From: Aquatica leii | Taxonomy: Eukaryota > Arthropoda > Insecta > Coleoptera > Lampyridae | NCBI GenBank assembly: GCA_035610365.1 | Contig: CM069432.1 | Location: 17,813,473 to 17,877,472 of the forward strand | DNA length: 64,000 bases | Direction: 5' to 3' | In this document: piece after piece, positions 23,492 to 34,642 of the stretch | Layout of the letters: each line of letters starts with the position of its first letter | How positions within the stretch are numbered: position 1 is the stretch's first letter | The notes under the pieces: model-generated | Seen by the model: the letters and a program-made list of their open reading frames with translations, nothing else | Told to the model about the DNA's origin: nothing | The model's database searches: none | Made by a program: the position numbers and the translations under genes

Positions 23492-25732
23492 TTAACTAAA
23501 ACTGCTTACTTTCCTAAAATCATAAACAACTTCAACAATAGAAGGTAGACAGTCAAAAAACGTATCCGTTAAATTTACATTATTATTTTCTAAGTTAACA
23601 AAATGAAGCTTATACAATTTAGGAAAAACATTTGCTGCAAATTGTCTTAACTTATTACTCTTTAAACTAATAGACCTTAAAGAATGCAAATTTCTAAAAG
23701 CACCTTCTTCAACAGTTTCTATTATATTACCTTCCAAGTACAAACTACGTAAAGAACTTAATCCTACGATGTCGTCGTTTCTTATTATACTAATATTGTT
23801 GTTACTTAAATCTAAAATTTCTAAATAATCAAGAAGCTTTAAAGCACTCGTAGGCCAATTAATGAACTTATTACGATCCAAATCCAAAAATCTTAAATTT
23901 TTCAATCGATCAAAGACGTTTTCATCTAAGTTTTCTAATAAATTATTACTTAAATCGAGATATTCTAATTTCGAAACGTTTTTAAACGAAGAATCTATGT
24001 TTGTAATTCTGTTACCTTCTAGATTCAATCGTTCTAAACTTTCCAAATCGTTAAAAACGTTTAAATTTAGTTGCGTGATGTAATTGTCGCCGATATCTAA
24101 ACGCGTTAATTCTGCCAAGTTGCTAAACGTGTCGTTACTAATATCGTTAATCAAGTTTTTGTTTAAAAGTAATTGTTTTAAATGTTTGAGATTAGTAAAC
24201 ATTTTCGGGGATAGTTTAGAAATTTGATTACAGGATACGTTTAAAACATGCAAGTTGGTCAGTTCTTCTAAAATAGGCGTAGGAATTACACTAAGATTGT
24301 TCAAGGAAAAATCGACAAGAATTAAATTAGTTAAATTGGTAAAAGTGTCTTTGTTAAAGTTGCTAAAATTGTTGTTGAAAAAAAACGCAGCTTTTAGAGA
24401 TGGTAAATTTTGTAACATTGAAGTTTCGAATATCGCCAAGGTGTTTTTCGATACATCCAAAATTTCAAGTGCACGTAGACCTTGAAACGCGTTTGGTTTA
24501 ACTCCTGTTACTTTATTGTTACTCAAACTTAATAATTTTAAGTTTCCAAGCTTAGAAAAATTATTTTCAACACGCACCAAATTGTTTTCGCTTAGAAATA
24601 AAAATTCCAAAGATGTTAAATCGCTAAAAGCTTCTTTTTGAATGACTGATATTTTATTATTTTGCAAATGAAGCGCAAGCAATTTCGAGAGTCCTTTAAA
24701 ATTTGCGTGTACTAATATAGTCAAACTGTTGCCTTGTAACTCCAAATATTCTAAATTTGTTTGAAATGCAAACCCACTTGAAAGAGATTTCATGTTATTA
24801 TGAGATAAATAAAGATATTTTATTTCTGAACGAGCACAAAACAACATATTTGGTAAAGTTTCTATTTTATTATACGAAAGATCTAATATAGTAATAGTCG
24901 ATTTGATATAACACTCGTCTGAGTTAACACTTTTAGATAATTTAGCTATTTTGTTATAAGCGAGATTAAGCGTTTTCAACTTGTGTAGTTGTCCGAAAAC
25001 GCTCGTATCTAAATCTTCGATACTATTATTCTGCAAATTTAGTTCCTCTAAAAGCTTTAAATCGTTAAAGACGCCATCGGAAAGTTTCTTAATATTATTT
25101 TCCTTTAAATGCAAAAAACTCACATTGAATAATCCTTTGAAGACGCCATCGGGTAATTCCGTTATACTGCAATTATTTATTAGTACAGTCTTGCAGGATT
25201 TAAAGCGATTAAAGCTTGTTTTAGAAATGTTTTTTAAATTGGAATTGCTTATTTCAACAACTTCCAAAGTTTTCACGTTTAAAGGAAGTATTTCTAAAGG
25301 ATCTACGTTGTTTCCAAGAAGTCTTAGCGATTTTAACGAAGTTATTGTGTTAAGGACATTTTTATCAAGTTTTTTAATAGTATTTCCATCAAAAGTTAAA
25401 TCTTCTAAGTTGGATAAATTTTGAAATGCTTCTGATGGTAAAAAATCAACCGCCGTGTTTCGTATTGTTATTGTTTGAATATATTGAGAGTTGGGTAAAT
25501 CGGAAAAGAGCAAGGTGCTGAAATTGCTTTCGTACACATCTATTGCTTTAAAATCTGATGGAGGTATTTCTTCGCTTTTAATTTCCTGGTCTACGTCTAT
25601 AACTAATTCGTACCACGAATTAAAATATTCGCATATTATCTCGTTCCAACTTTGATAAGTGCACGCACTTTCTTTTAAACCGGAAGTTATTGGTGTAAAA
25701 ACTATAAACACTAACACACTTATTAGTTGCAT
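23492..25732 (-). CDS. Secreted leucine-rich-repeat protein, intronless
   Basis: An uninterrupted 746-residue frame with an ATG start. The first 18 or so residues (MQLISVLVFIVFTPITSG) are a typical signal peptide. A short N-terminal cap with two cysteines follows (ACTYQSWNEIICEYF). From about residue 80 to 730 there is an almost unbroken series of roughly 24-residue leucine-rich repeats of the form LxxLxLxxNxI with a following F/L position. That would fold as a curved extracellular binding surface. I see no transmembrane segment or GPI-type tail, and the C-terminal cap lacks the usual four-cysteine LRRCT pattern (only one cysteine near the end). The product is probably secreted, or this copy has lost its C-terminus. 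It is the only ordinary host-like protein gene in the window. The ligand is unknown. Chaoptin/Toll-like ectodomains and other insect LRR secreted proteins are possible relatives. Confidence 0.85.
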   Translation of the reverse strand: MQLISVLVFIVFTPITSGLKESACTYQSWNEIICEYFNSWYELVIDVDQEIKSEEIPPSDFKAIDVYESNFSTLLFSDLPNSQYIQTITIRNTAVDFLPSEAFQNLSNLEDLTFDGNTIKKLDKNVLNTITSLKSLRLLGNNVDPLEILPLNVKTLEVVEISNSNLKNISKTSFNRFKSCKTVLINNCSITELPDGVFKGLFNVSFLHLKENNIKKLSDGVFNDLKLLEELNLQNNSIEDLDTSVFGQLHKLKTLNLAYNKIAKLSKSVNSDECYIKSTITILDLSYNKIETLPNMLFCARSEIKYLYLSHNNMKSLSSGFAFQTNLEYLELQGNSLTILVHANFKGLSKLLALHLQNNKISVIQKEAFSDLTSLEFLFLSENNLVRVENNFSKLGNLKLLSLSNNKVTGVKPNAFQGLRALEILDVSKNTLAIFETSMLQNLPSLKAAFFFNNNFSNFNKDTFTNLTNLILVDFSLNNLSVIPTPILEELTNLHVLNVSCNQISKLSPKMFTNLKHLKQLLLNKNLINDISNDTFSNLAELTRLDIGDNYITQLNLNVFNDLESLERLNLEGNRITNIDSSFKNVSKLEYLDLSNNLLENLDENVFDRLKNLRFLDLDRNKFINWPTSALKLLDYLEILDLSNNNISIIRNDDIVGLSSLRSLYLEGNIIETVEEGAFRNLHSLRSISLKSNKLRQFAANVFPKLYKLHFVNLENNNVNLTDTFFDCLPSIVEVVYDFRKVSSFS

Positions 25733-26589
25733 TTATAATTTGAAGTTATCAGCTGTTGTATGTTACCAAAAAATTAAAATATAGTTTAAAATTGTACTTC
25801 TTACTAATAACTCTCTCATTATGTAATCGCTCAAAAATTCCAATTTAAAATGCATTTATGCATATAAAATTTAGATAATAAATTATTAATTTTCATTTAT
25901 CAATACATTAGTACAATTACCAAAAACTAATCTCAGTCGAAATTTCTATTATAAATGTTATTTTAAAAATTAATTTTCACTTTAACAATTTTTTTAGTTT
26001 TGTAGAAAAACTTCAACCGACAAAATTTGCTCAATCTCAAAGATATGGGGCGTGCCAAAAATTAAACAAAAAAAACTACATTGTAAAGATATAAAAATTT
26101 TGAACCAAAATTCTGCATCCTTTACTTTTAGAAACTTGAGTCTCAAAACTAAAAAACACATGTCTTTTATTTATTGTATTGTATTGACATGAAAAAATTT
26201 TATGACAAAATAAGGAATAAATTTGGTATACCCGAATGCAAAATTCTTACCCCCATAACTAATTTGTTTAAAAAAAATGACATTTTACAAGTTTTTCTGC
26301 TTAAACCTTTGCGCTTTTTGTAATGCCAAAAAGTATAAAGTCTTAAATGGCTCAATTTTTGATATAGAATCCCGAACCCAAGAGTATAAACAGATATTGA
26401 TTTTATCTGGCTCTAACAAATTAAATTTCTTTGCAAGGTTACTTGGTTAGCTTCGATTAATTACTACAATTATAACCGTATTGAAAGACTCACTCACCAA
26501 AGTATCAGTATTAATCTAGAAGAAACTTGGCGCATCTGTTTTTTTTTTTCATAGATTGCATGAACTTATTTGTGATAATACCATTGTAT
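25733..26589. other. Intergenic upstream of the LRR gene
   Basis: AT-rich, no gene seen. It must hold the LRR gene promoter. A palindromic ATGCATTTATGCAT lies near 25852. I cannot point to a convincing TATA/initiator pair. Confidence 0.35.
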
Positions 26590-26594
26590 GTCAT
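26590..26594. repeat. Target site duplication GTCAT, left copy
   Basis: GTCAT directly outside the left LTR matches GTCAT at 34946-34950 directly outside the right LTR. Five bases is the usual duplication length for BEL/Pao elements. Confidence 0.8.
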
Positions 26595-26965
26595 TGATAA
26601 ATATAAAATATTGATTATCGTATCAAGACTTACCTTAAAACCACGTCCAGAAGCTGATCCCGAACCTCCTACAAAGAGCAACAGGAAGAAGGTTGACAGG
26701 ACAGGGAGATAAGGAGCTTCGCGATATTCACTTTTAATTCCGGGTTTTGAATTACGATAATCGATATTATTAGCGGTTGTAGCACACACGACGACAATTC
26801 TAATACAACTGCTTCAAATCAACGAGTTGTCGAAGGTCGACAATTGCTATCAATTTTTCTGTTATTATATTAATAATGGCAGTTCCTCAACCATCAGTAA
26901 AGAAAAATTAAATGATGTAACAACAACAAAAAATTCAATTAAACAAAAAATAACTTGCCCGACCA
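26595..26965 (-). repeat. BEL/Pao 3' LTR, 371 bp
   Basis: On the minus strand it starts TGGTCGGGCAAG and ends TATTTATCA, the standard TG...CA form. The part 26662-26965 matches 34643-34945. The open frame across it (26511-26789, hydrophobic, followed by GTAAGT) is part of this LTR and its flank rather than a host gene. The GTAAGT could act as a splice donor inside the LTR. Confidence 0.85.
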
Positions 26966-26978
26966 TCCCCCCGCTTCT
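26966..26978 (-). promoter_or_regulatory. BEL/Pao polypurine tract
   Basis: On the minus strand AGAAGCGGGGGGA sits directly before the LTR start TGGTCGGGC. This is the expected primer for second-strand DNA synthesis. Confidence 0.8.
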
Positions 26979-27169
26979 GAAAGTTTCACTTCATACAATT
27001 CTGTTACCAATTTGAATTTGCGAGGAAAAGCCAACAACAGATAGAACCAGGCACCACAAAAACCAAAAATTGAGATACTTAAATATACTACAAAGAGTGA
27101 ACAAAATAAAATCATTTTTGATTGAAGAAAAAAACCTAAAATTATCTATAACCAATCTTATTGTGTCGG

Positions 27170-29215
27170 CAAAGGACATAGCTTTGCCACCGATCTTTTA
27201 AAACAGCCTTTACTAGTGCGAACAAGGACTACTCGAACGGCATTATCTCGCCCAGGAAAAGTTTGTTCGACTCGCGCTAGCGGCCATTGTAGCGGTGGTG
27301 TGATATTTTCCATCATTAAAACTAAGGTGTCTACTTGTAACGGTTGTGAAGACTTAAACTATTTAGTTCTAATTTGAAGCTCGTGCAAATACTCCCGACT
27401 CCATCTCGCCCAAAAGGCTTGTACCAACTAGTCTAACAGTTGAAAACGGGTGAGACGAGAAGGATTCACACTTATGACGCTTGCCGCCGGAAACGATTTT
27501 AGTGGCGTTAAATTTAAAAAATGTGCAGGAGTCAGCGCTAGAGGTTCCAAGGGATCAGCACTCAGCGGTGTAAGCGGTCGTGAATTTAGTAGAGCTTCGA
27601 TTTGCACTAAGAAGGTATTGAATTCTTTATACGTGAGCAATTGACTACCGACAACTCGAAATAAATGGGATTTCACATTTTTAATATTAGATTCCCAGAT
27701 TTCACCAAAATGCGGAGAACTAGGGGGGTTAAAATTCCATTTTATTTTAAACTCGCTCAACTCATGAGTTAGGGATCCTTGATACTCGGTAGAAGAAATT
27801 AAGCGATTTAGCTCTTCCAGCTCCCGCTGAGCACCAACAAAGTTAGTCTTTTGTCGCAAGACAAATAAACAAACAAATGTAAGACGTTTGGATTATCGGT
27901 TTTCTACGACGACCAAGACTAATTTGCCAAGGGCCCGCATAGTCTACCCCAGTTTTCCAAAAAGCTTTCAATTCAGACACTCGACAAGAAGGAAGATCAC
28001 CCATAATCGGAATTTGCGAATTAGGGTTAATGCGAAAACAAATATTGCATTCTCGTATTACTTTGCGTACAACCGATCGTGCGGATAAAATCCAATAATT
28101 TTGTCTGATTAATGACAACAACAAATTTGGATCAGTATGTAAATTCTTTAGATGATAATACCGAATCAATATATTAACAAAATGAGAGTTCTTAGGAAGT
28201 ACAATCGGATGCGCGTATTCGTAACCGACACTTGCGTTTTTTAGTCTTCCCCCACCCTTAGGACACCATCCTTTAAATAAAGGACTAATCTTAGAAGCGC
28301 TTTTGAACAAACTCTTCCATTTTTCAAAGCGTTTATGTCCGTGATAAAATCTTGCGCTTGCACAATCCGACATAAAATTTGTTCAGCAATACTTAAATCG
28401 ACGTTCTCAATAGTTTCTTTACATGGTAACATACGTATAAATCGAAGAACGTACACCATGCTTCTTCGCAATTTAGAAAATGACGAGAACCGACCAATAA
28501 AGTTGTATAAAGAATTTCCAAGATCGGGACGAACCATCAAGACACAATTATTTGCTTTCTGCTCCGGAGGATTCTTTAATTCCATTCTTAAGCACGGAGA
28601 AGACCACTCGACTTCTTCTTTAATTATCCAGCTTGAACCCCACCACCAGAATGGATGAGAACACAACTCGGAGGGTGTCAAACCACGCGACAAACAATCT
28701 GCTGGGTTTTCTTTCCCACCAATATGATCCCAATTTTCTACTTCAACGAGAGATTGGATTTTAGCTACTCTATGAGCAACAAATGTCGACCAACGATTCG
28801 GACTAGAATTCAACCAACGAAGCACGATCGTTGACTCGGTAAATGCTCTTACTTTAGGGTACAGTTGACGAAGACAAAAATTCTCGACAACAACCTTTAA
28901 CAAATTCGACAAAAGAAGTGCGGCACACAATTTCAATCGAGGAATGGACACTATTTCTAAAGGAACCACTTTTGATTTTCCACAAACCAAAAAAATAGCA
29001 GACTTGGAATTGGTTTGGTTAACCTTTAGATAAACGGCTGCGCCATAACCTATTTCTGAAGCATCCGCAAATCCTATCAACAATAGCTTAGAATGCTCAT
29101 AAATGCCGAGAATGCGGAATTTTGATTAAAGATAACGTGCAATATTCGTTTTGAAAAGTTTGCCAACACGAAAACACATGTTTAGACGGTGCTTGATCCC
29201 AACCAATGCTGTCTT
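27170..29215 (-). pseudogene. BEL/Pao pol 3' half: RNase H and integrase
   Basis: This is the continuation of the BEL pol downstream of the LINE insertion. RNase H begins IGFADASEIGYGAAVYL (about 29080) and runs to about 28245. A frame change leads into the integrase zinc finger (H..H..C..C, CNICFRINP near 28035) and the start of the core (GVDYAGPWQIS, near 27930). The stretch that should hold the second catalytic aspartate is missing: the sequence jumps at about 27850 to TNFVGAQREL with a frame change. The final part (FGEIWESNIKNVKSHL, LLNSRPLTPLS) and a C-terminal region to about 27170 are readable, with a stop near 27360. The integrase cannot be active. Confidence 0.85.
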
Positions 29216-29504
29216 TATTATTTTTTTTATTTTTATTTATTAATTTCACGGGCCAAAGCCCAATTTACAATAACATTCAAAAAACAAAATTTTGTAATAA
29301 GGTATTGACAGATAATTTTTTATATAAACTATTCATAAAAACTTCAAACATGTAAGTTAATTTACTGAGTTACCAACACTATAACTATAGTTAATTAAAT
29401 TCATAATAATGAAAGAATTTAAAAAGGAGAAATCTGGATAAAAATTACCTACATCACAAGTATGTACTCATAAAGAGTCAATGATTTGTGAAAAATTAAT
29501 CTAC

Positions 29505-32342
29505 CTATAAGAACAATTTTTTTGGTGGTGGGGCAAGAAAAATATCATAGTCAATGCTTGACAGTTTGTTATATTTTCTGGGGATTCGGCAAATTGGAGA
29601 ATGGAAACTATAATTATTTTTCTTATAATCAATATTGAAAGACTTTATATTACCTCTGGTATACTTAGGAACATTGAACTTAATTTTACTTAGTAAGTGA
29701 GAACAGTCAATATGATTAGAAATTAAGTTGTATAAAAATAGAATACCATTGAAATCTCTCCTGGACTCTAATCTTTTTAATCCCAGATATTGCCTAATCT
29801 CATCATATTCCCCTATCACATGATTTTGACCCAATTTATACTGACAAAAACGCAGGAATTTGTTTTGAACTCCCTCAATTTGGTCACATAGAGACTTATT
29901 GTAAGGACACCACACAAGACAACCATATTCAAGGACGGGACGGACTAGAGCACAATACAACACTTTAAACGTATTTACATCTAGAAAATGACTAGAAGCT
30001 CTAAACACAAAACCTAATACTCTACTGGCCTTAACAACTATATTATTGACATGGTTATTGAAAGACAGATCACATGTAATGGTAACTCCTAGGTTTACAA
30101 TGGTATTAACACACTTAAGCCTTACATTAAACAAGTCAAAATTTATATCAGATTTTTCCTTTTTCCGACTAAAAGAAACATGATAACATTTGTCTAGATT
30201 TAAATCAAGTTTATTGTTAGTACACCACAATTCCAACTTTTTTAAGTCACTTCTCATTAGTTCCACGTCACTTTCACCTCTTATAACACTGAAAACTTTT
30301 AGGTCATCAGCAAACAACAAGTACTTTGAAGAGCAGAATTCACTACCAATGTCATTTACAAAAAGGTTGAAAAGTAAAGGGCCCAAATGGGACCCTTGAG
30401 GCACACCTGAAGTAGCGATGAAATCGTCGGATAGGAAATCTGAAGAAAATTTTACTTTGAGCCGCCTATTACTTAAGTAGTCACCAAACCAACGTAGTAG
30501 GGAACCACTTATACCATAATATTCCAGTTTAGCAATAAGTATAGAATGGTTTACCTTATCAAACGCCTTACTGAAGTCCGTGTAGACCGCTTCCACCTCA
30601 GCTCCTTCCTCGAACGCATCTAGGATAACTTGAGTGTAAATCACGAGGTTGGTAGAAGTTGAACGGCCCTTAACAAATCCGTGCTGATGTTCCACAATTA
30701 CATTTCTCATAAGTGAATATATTTTATCTTGTAGTAACTTTTCAAGTAGCTTAGGTATGGCAGACAGAATAGTAATGGGACGGTAGTTTGTTACCACATT
30801 TTTGTTACCACCTTTATGAATTGGTCGAATGAAGGCTGATTTCTAACACTCAGGGAAAACTCCAGATTTTAAAGACCAGTTAAAAAGTATTTGAAGTGGA
30901 TGACTTAATGCCATTCTACAATTTGAGAGCACAATTGGTGGTACTTCATCGGGGCCCATTGGTTTTTTACTAGCTAATTTTCCCAATGCCTGGTATATTT
31001 CAAATGGAGTAAACTGAATGAGTGAGATATCAACTTCGGAGCTAGATCTCTCTTCCATCGTTTGCTGAATCACATTATCTTTCATAAATACTGATAAAAA
31101 GAATTTAGCAAACATGTTTGCAATGACGCAACCATCCGGGCTCTCTTCACCCTCAAATAACATTTGAAGTGGCACACTGTCGTCCTTTCTAAGAGATTTA
31201 AGATAAGCCCAGAATGAGTTTGGGTTTTCCTTTAAGGACTGCTCAACAGATTTTTTATGATTGTAACGATCTGATTTTGCTAATGATTTACACTTAGCTC
31301 GTAGAGTAGAAAATTTGTTGTAGTCTTCTTTCTTCCCCGATACTTTGAAACATTTATGTGCTAACTTTTTCATAATTATGCAATCTTTCAGCTCCGGAGA
31401 ACACCATTTTGGAAACTTACTGGCACACCTTTTCCCAACAGGTACATACAACTTAAACGATTCTTTGAGGACTGCATAGAACGTCTCTACAGCCTTTTCC
31501 AAATTGTCTGATACTAATTCATTTCTAAAAATTGATTCCCATCTTATTTGTTAAAAATAATAATTCAGCATTTTGTAGTCCGCTTTATTGAAGTTATAAA
31601 AAGTGGACTCAATAGAATCCAATTTTGAGTGGTTGATGCGTAGTGATATGCTTAGAGGAGGGTGACCACCAATAATATCAACTGGGACCAAGGGTTCATC
31701 ACACTGCCAACATGTACCAATATCATCAGGAGCAAAGCAAAGATCTAATAAGGTTCCTCTAATATTTCTCACAAAATTTATTTGCTGTAGACCCAGACCA
31801 GCCATACCACATGTAAAATTGTTACTCGTACGATCAATAGCTTCAGTAGGATCAGGCAGGCCTGTGTCCATCCTCCAATTTATTTTCGGTAAGTTAAAAT
31901 CACCAACAACAATCGAATCACAGTTTGGGTGCTCACTGGTGACTCTATCAAGTTCAGATAAGAACAACTCATAAACATTATTTCCTGAGTTTGGAGGTAT
32001 ATACACAGCACAGATTATTATGCCCTTCGTTTTTAAATCAAGTTTCAGGAACATAGCTTCAAGCAAGGATGAACTATTTAATAAGTTAGAAGATATATGT
32101 TTTCCTACTGCAACAAGAACACCTCCTCCTGAACATTTTGAACTGGAAGCAAAATCACGATCGTTTCTGTAAAGTATATAATTATCCAAGCCCATTTCAG
32201 CAGTGTGAACTCCACAGTGTAGCCAAGTTTCTGTAAAAACAATAATTTCAAAGTAAGATAGACATATATTTTCCCGTAAACAGTCCATTTTACCTACCAC
32301 ACTTCTAACATTTTGGTAGTATATAGATAAATATTTTGATTG
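29505..32342 (-). pseudogene. LINE ORF2: endonuclease and reverse transcriptase with two stops
   Basis: A single frame of about 945 residues with only two in-frame stops: TAA at 31551-31553 and TAG at 30843-30845 (in FPEC-stop-KSAFIRP, where tryptophan is usual). The endonuclease begins right after the ORF1 stop (YYQNVRSVVGK) and includes FTETWLH, VVGDFNLPKINW, LLDLCF and IGGHPPLSI. RT has NYRPITILSAIPKLLEKLL, TDFSKAFDKVNH, SGVPQGSHLGPLLFNLFVND and the active site LLFADDLKVF near 30310. The C-terminal region (LVRPVLEYGCLVWCP) runs to 29505. Without the two substitutions the coding region would be intact. The first ATG of ORF2 lies after the conserved QNVRS motif. Confidence 0.85.
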
Positions 32343-33165
32343 CTAGGCTTCAGTTGGAGCATTTGATTGAAATACCTTCGGTACTCCATTTACATACTTG
32401 ATTTTTAGATTCAACTCACCTCTGCCCTTTCTATCGTCTAACTCCCTTAAACATGTCTTCAGCTCCTCTCTTTGCATAGTTGTCAGATCCTGTTTCACTG
32501 TCTTTATTTTCAAATTTCTTGCACTCTGAATAACTTTTTTTGCAATTTCCTGAGATTCAAAAATTAATTTGATAGGGCGCATATTTGATACCGTTGGCTT
32601 ACCAATTCGTATGATCTTCCTAGGAATTTCCTGACCAACTCCTAACTTAGTAAGCATATCAGTAACGTTCAATTTATCGTGATTTATTCTATCCTCAACC
32701 ACATTTGACACAGACTCAACTACTCCAAATAACATAACATTTGTTTTTTTAAATTCACTATTTATCTCTTCCAATAATGCTGATTTACTTTCTAAAGGCG
32801 TAGTATTAATATTGTCAATCTTTTGTTCAATCTCACTAATTCTCTTAACATTAGATTCACTCTTATCTTCTACTGTTTTGATCCTATTGCTTACCTCATT
32901 TAAATCATTTCTCATTTTATTTAGAGTATCATTGATAGTGTTCACAGAAGTTTTAATTTCAGTGTTTTCTGTAACTATTGCATCTACCTTCTTTATCAGT
33001 TCAGTCAGACTAACCATTACGGCATCAATCTTACTCTCCACAGTAATAGCACTAGACACAACACAGTCTACTCTCTCACATTTCCACTTCAGATCCACAT
33101 TACTTGATAATTTTTTATAATCTACGGCATTCAGTTTTACACAATCCGCATGAAACCAGCGCCAC
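32343..33165 (-). CDS. LINE ORF1 protein: PHD-like finger, coiled coil, RNA-binding C-terminus
   Basis: About 273 residues, open and in frame with the BEL RT upstream, so the continuous frame 32343-34601 is a BEL-LINE fusion. Visible parts: the C-terminal half of a PHD-like zinc finger; a coiled coil (VSNRIKTVEDKSESNVKRI, KISEIEQK-type heptads); then a basic RRM-like and C-terminal module (IPRKIIRIGKPTVSNMRPIK, TTMQREELKTCLRELDDRK). ORF1 proteins bind the element RNA. The frame ends at TAG 32343-32345, and ORF2 continues in the same frame directly behind it. Confidence 0.7.
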
Positions 33166-34610
33166 AATTTCTGGATTAAAACCTTTAAATACAAAGTGAC
33201 TGGTGCTAAAAACCCAAGGGGATCAAAAATACGGGCGACTGTCGACAATATATCTCGTTTTGTTCCTGAACGATTTCCTGGCTCAATCCGAAATTCAAAA
33301 GTGTCTAAAATAGGCTGCCATTTTAGTCCTAAAATTGCACAAGTGTGATTTTCTGAATCAAATTCTATAGAATCTGGGAATGCGTCTTGAGAAAAAAAAT
33401 GCTTTCTGACTACCGGCGAATTTGTAACCCATTTATGAAACTTAAACCCGCCAGATCGAAACAATTCTGTGAGTTCAGTATAAACCTCTAATGTCTTCTC
33501 TTCAGATGGGACTAACGTAATCAAATCATCCATGTACATATCCCTAGGAATTGTTTCACACGCCAAAGGAAACCGCTTACGTTTGTCTTCTGCCAACTGA
33601 TGGATGGTTCTTAAAGCTAAATATAGGGATGAGCTAATTCCAAAAACTACGCAGTTTAATTGAAAGGCTTGAATTGGCTTGTCTTTATTAAACCTCCACA
33701 AAATTTGCTGGTATTTTCGATGTACCGGGTCGACGACAAGTTGTCGATACATTTGTTTTATGTCGGCAGTTAAAGCACAAGAAAACAATCTAAAATTTAA
33801 CAACAAGGTGACAATGTTAGTTTGTAGCTTTGGACCGGAAAATAATAAGTCATTCAACGATTTTGACGAAGTACTTACGGCGCTGGCGTCAAAAACCACG
33901 CGCACTGGCGTACTCACACTTTGTGGTTTAAATATAGCATGGTGTGAAATGAAATATCCCCTTGAGTGCATAAAATCAGAACTAATCGACATATGTCTTT
34001 GCTGAATATAATCTTTGATCACGGCATGATATGCGTCCCGCAAAGAAGAATTACGAGCTAGTTGGTTTTCTAAATGTTTAAACCGTTGGCAAGCTAAATT
34101 GTAAGAATTTCCTAACAAACTAGGATCTTCTCGAAACGGAAGGGCAACAACATATCTCCCATCTACTCGCCGCTTTACAGAAGAACTGTAAAGTTTTTCA
34201 CATTTGCGTTCATCGTTAGTTAAAAGGGAATCTGACGACACAGGGACATTTTCTAAGTCCCAAAGTTTTTGAATAAAGTGTTCCGTATGACTGTCAACTG
34301 TGGTTACTAAACCGTAATTATTATCTACAATACCACCTGGTCTAGGTGCCTTACCCATTACGACAAATCCAAACTGAGTCTGGATGGCTACGGGTGTATC
34401 CGCAGCCTGTATCAATTTTTCTCCCCCTAGTATAAAAGGGAAAAGTTTGGCACCTATCACTCCATCAATTTCATTAGGAACATAAAATTTTTCATCGGCT
34501 AATTGTAAATTTTGTAAATAATTTAACGACGACAAATTTACAGCGTTAGATGGAAGTTTATTAACTATATTATCCACGACTAGTGACTTTAACATAAACA
34601 CGATGCGAGA
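33166..34610 (-). pseudogene. BEL/Pao pol 5' half: protease remnant and RT
   Basis: Reading from 34610 downward: the C-terminal part of a BEL aspartic protease (LQLADEKFYVPNEIDGVIGA, FGFVVMGKAPRP), a linker, then RT with VFDASAVSTSSKSLNDLLFS, TADIKQMYRQLVVDP and the active site YMDDLITLVPSE near 33540. It continues to LGFLAPVTLYLKVLIQKLW at about 33170, where the LINE begins. The frame is open throughout. The N-terminal protease, including the catalytic DTG/DSG region, and gag are deleted, so the upstream end abuts the truncated 5' LTR. Confidence 0.9.
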
Positions 34611-34642
34611 ATCAAAACGCGAGTAGATTTGTAAAGTTGTTT

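Larger units (their letters stand above)
29216..33165 (-). mobile_element. Jockey/CR1-like LINE inserted in BEL pol
   Basis: A non-LTR element in the same orientation as its BEL host. It starts inside an ORF1 PHD-like zinc module (WFHADCVKLNAVDYKKL...WKC, near 33150) and ends with an A-rich tail at about 29216-29245 on the minus strand. After the tail BEL coding sequence resumes. The 5' end is truncated, so the beginning of the PHD-like domain is missing. I see no clear target duplication. Coding content is nearly whole; see the ORF1 and ORF2 entries. Confidence 0.85.

Noticed and set aside
24981-25424. 147-residue plus-strand frame opposite the LRR gene
   Set aside because: It is the antisense shadow of regular leucine-rich repeats, with K/S/F periodicity reflecting the repeat on the other strand.
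26511-26789. Hydrophobic 92-residue frame followed by a GTAAGT donor, resembling a small membrane-protein exon
   Set aside because: It overlaps the BEL 3' LTR, whose limits are fixed by the target duplication, the polypurine tract and the second LTR.
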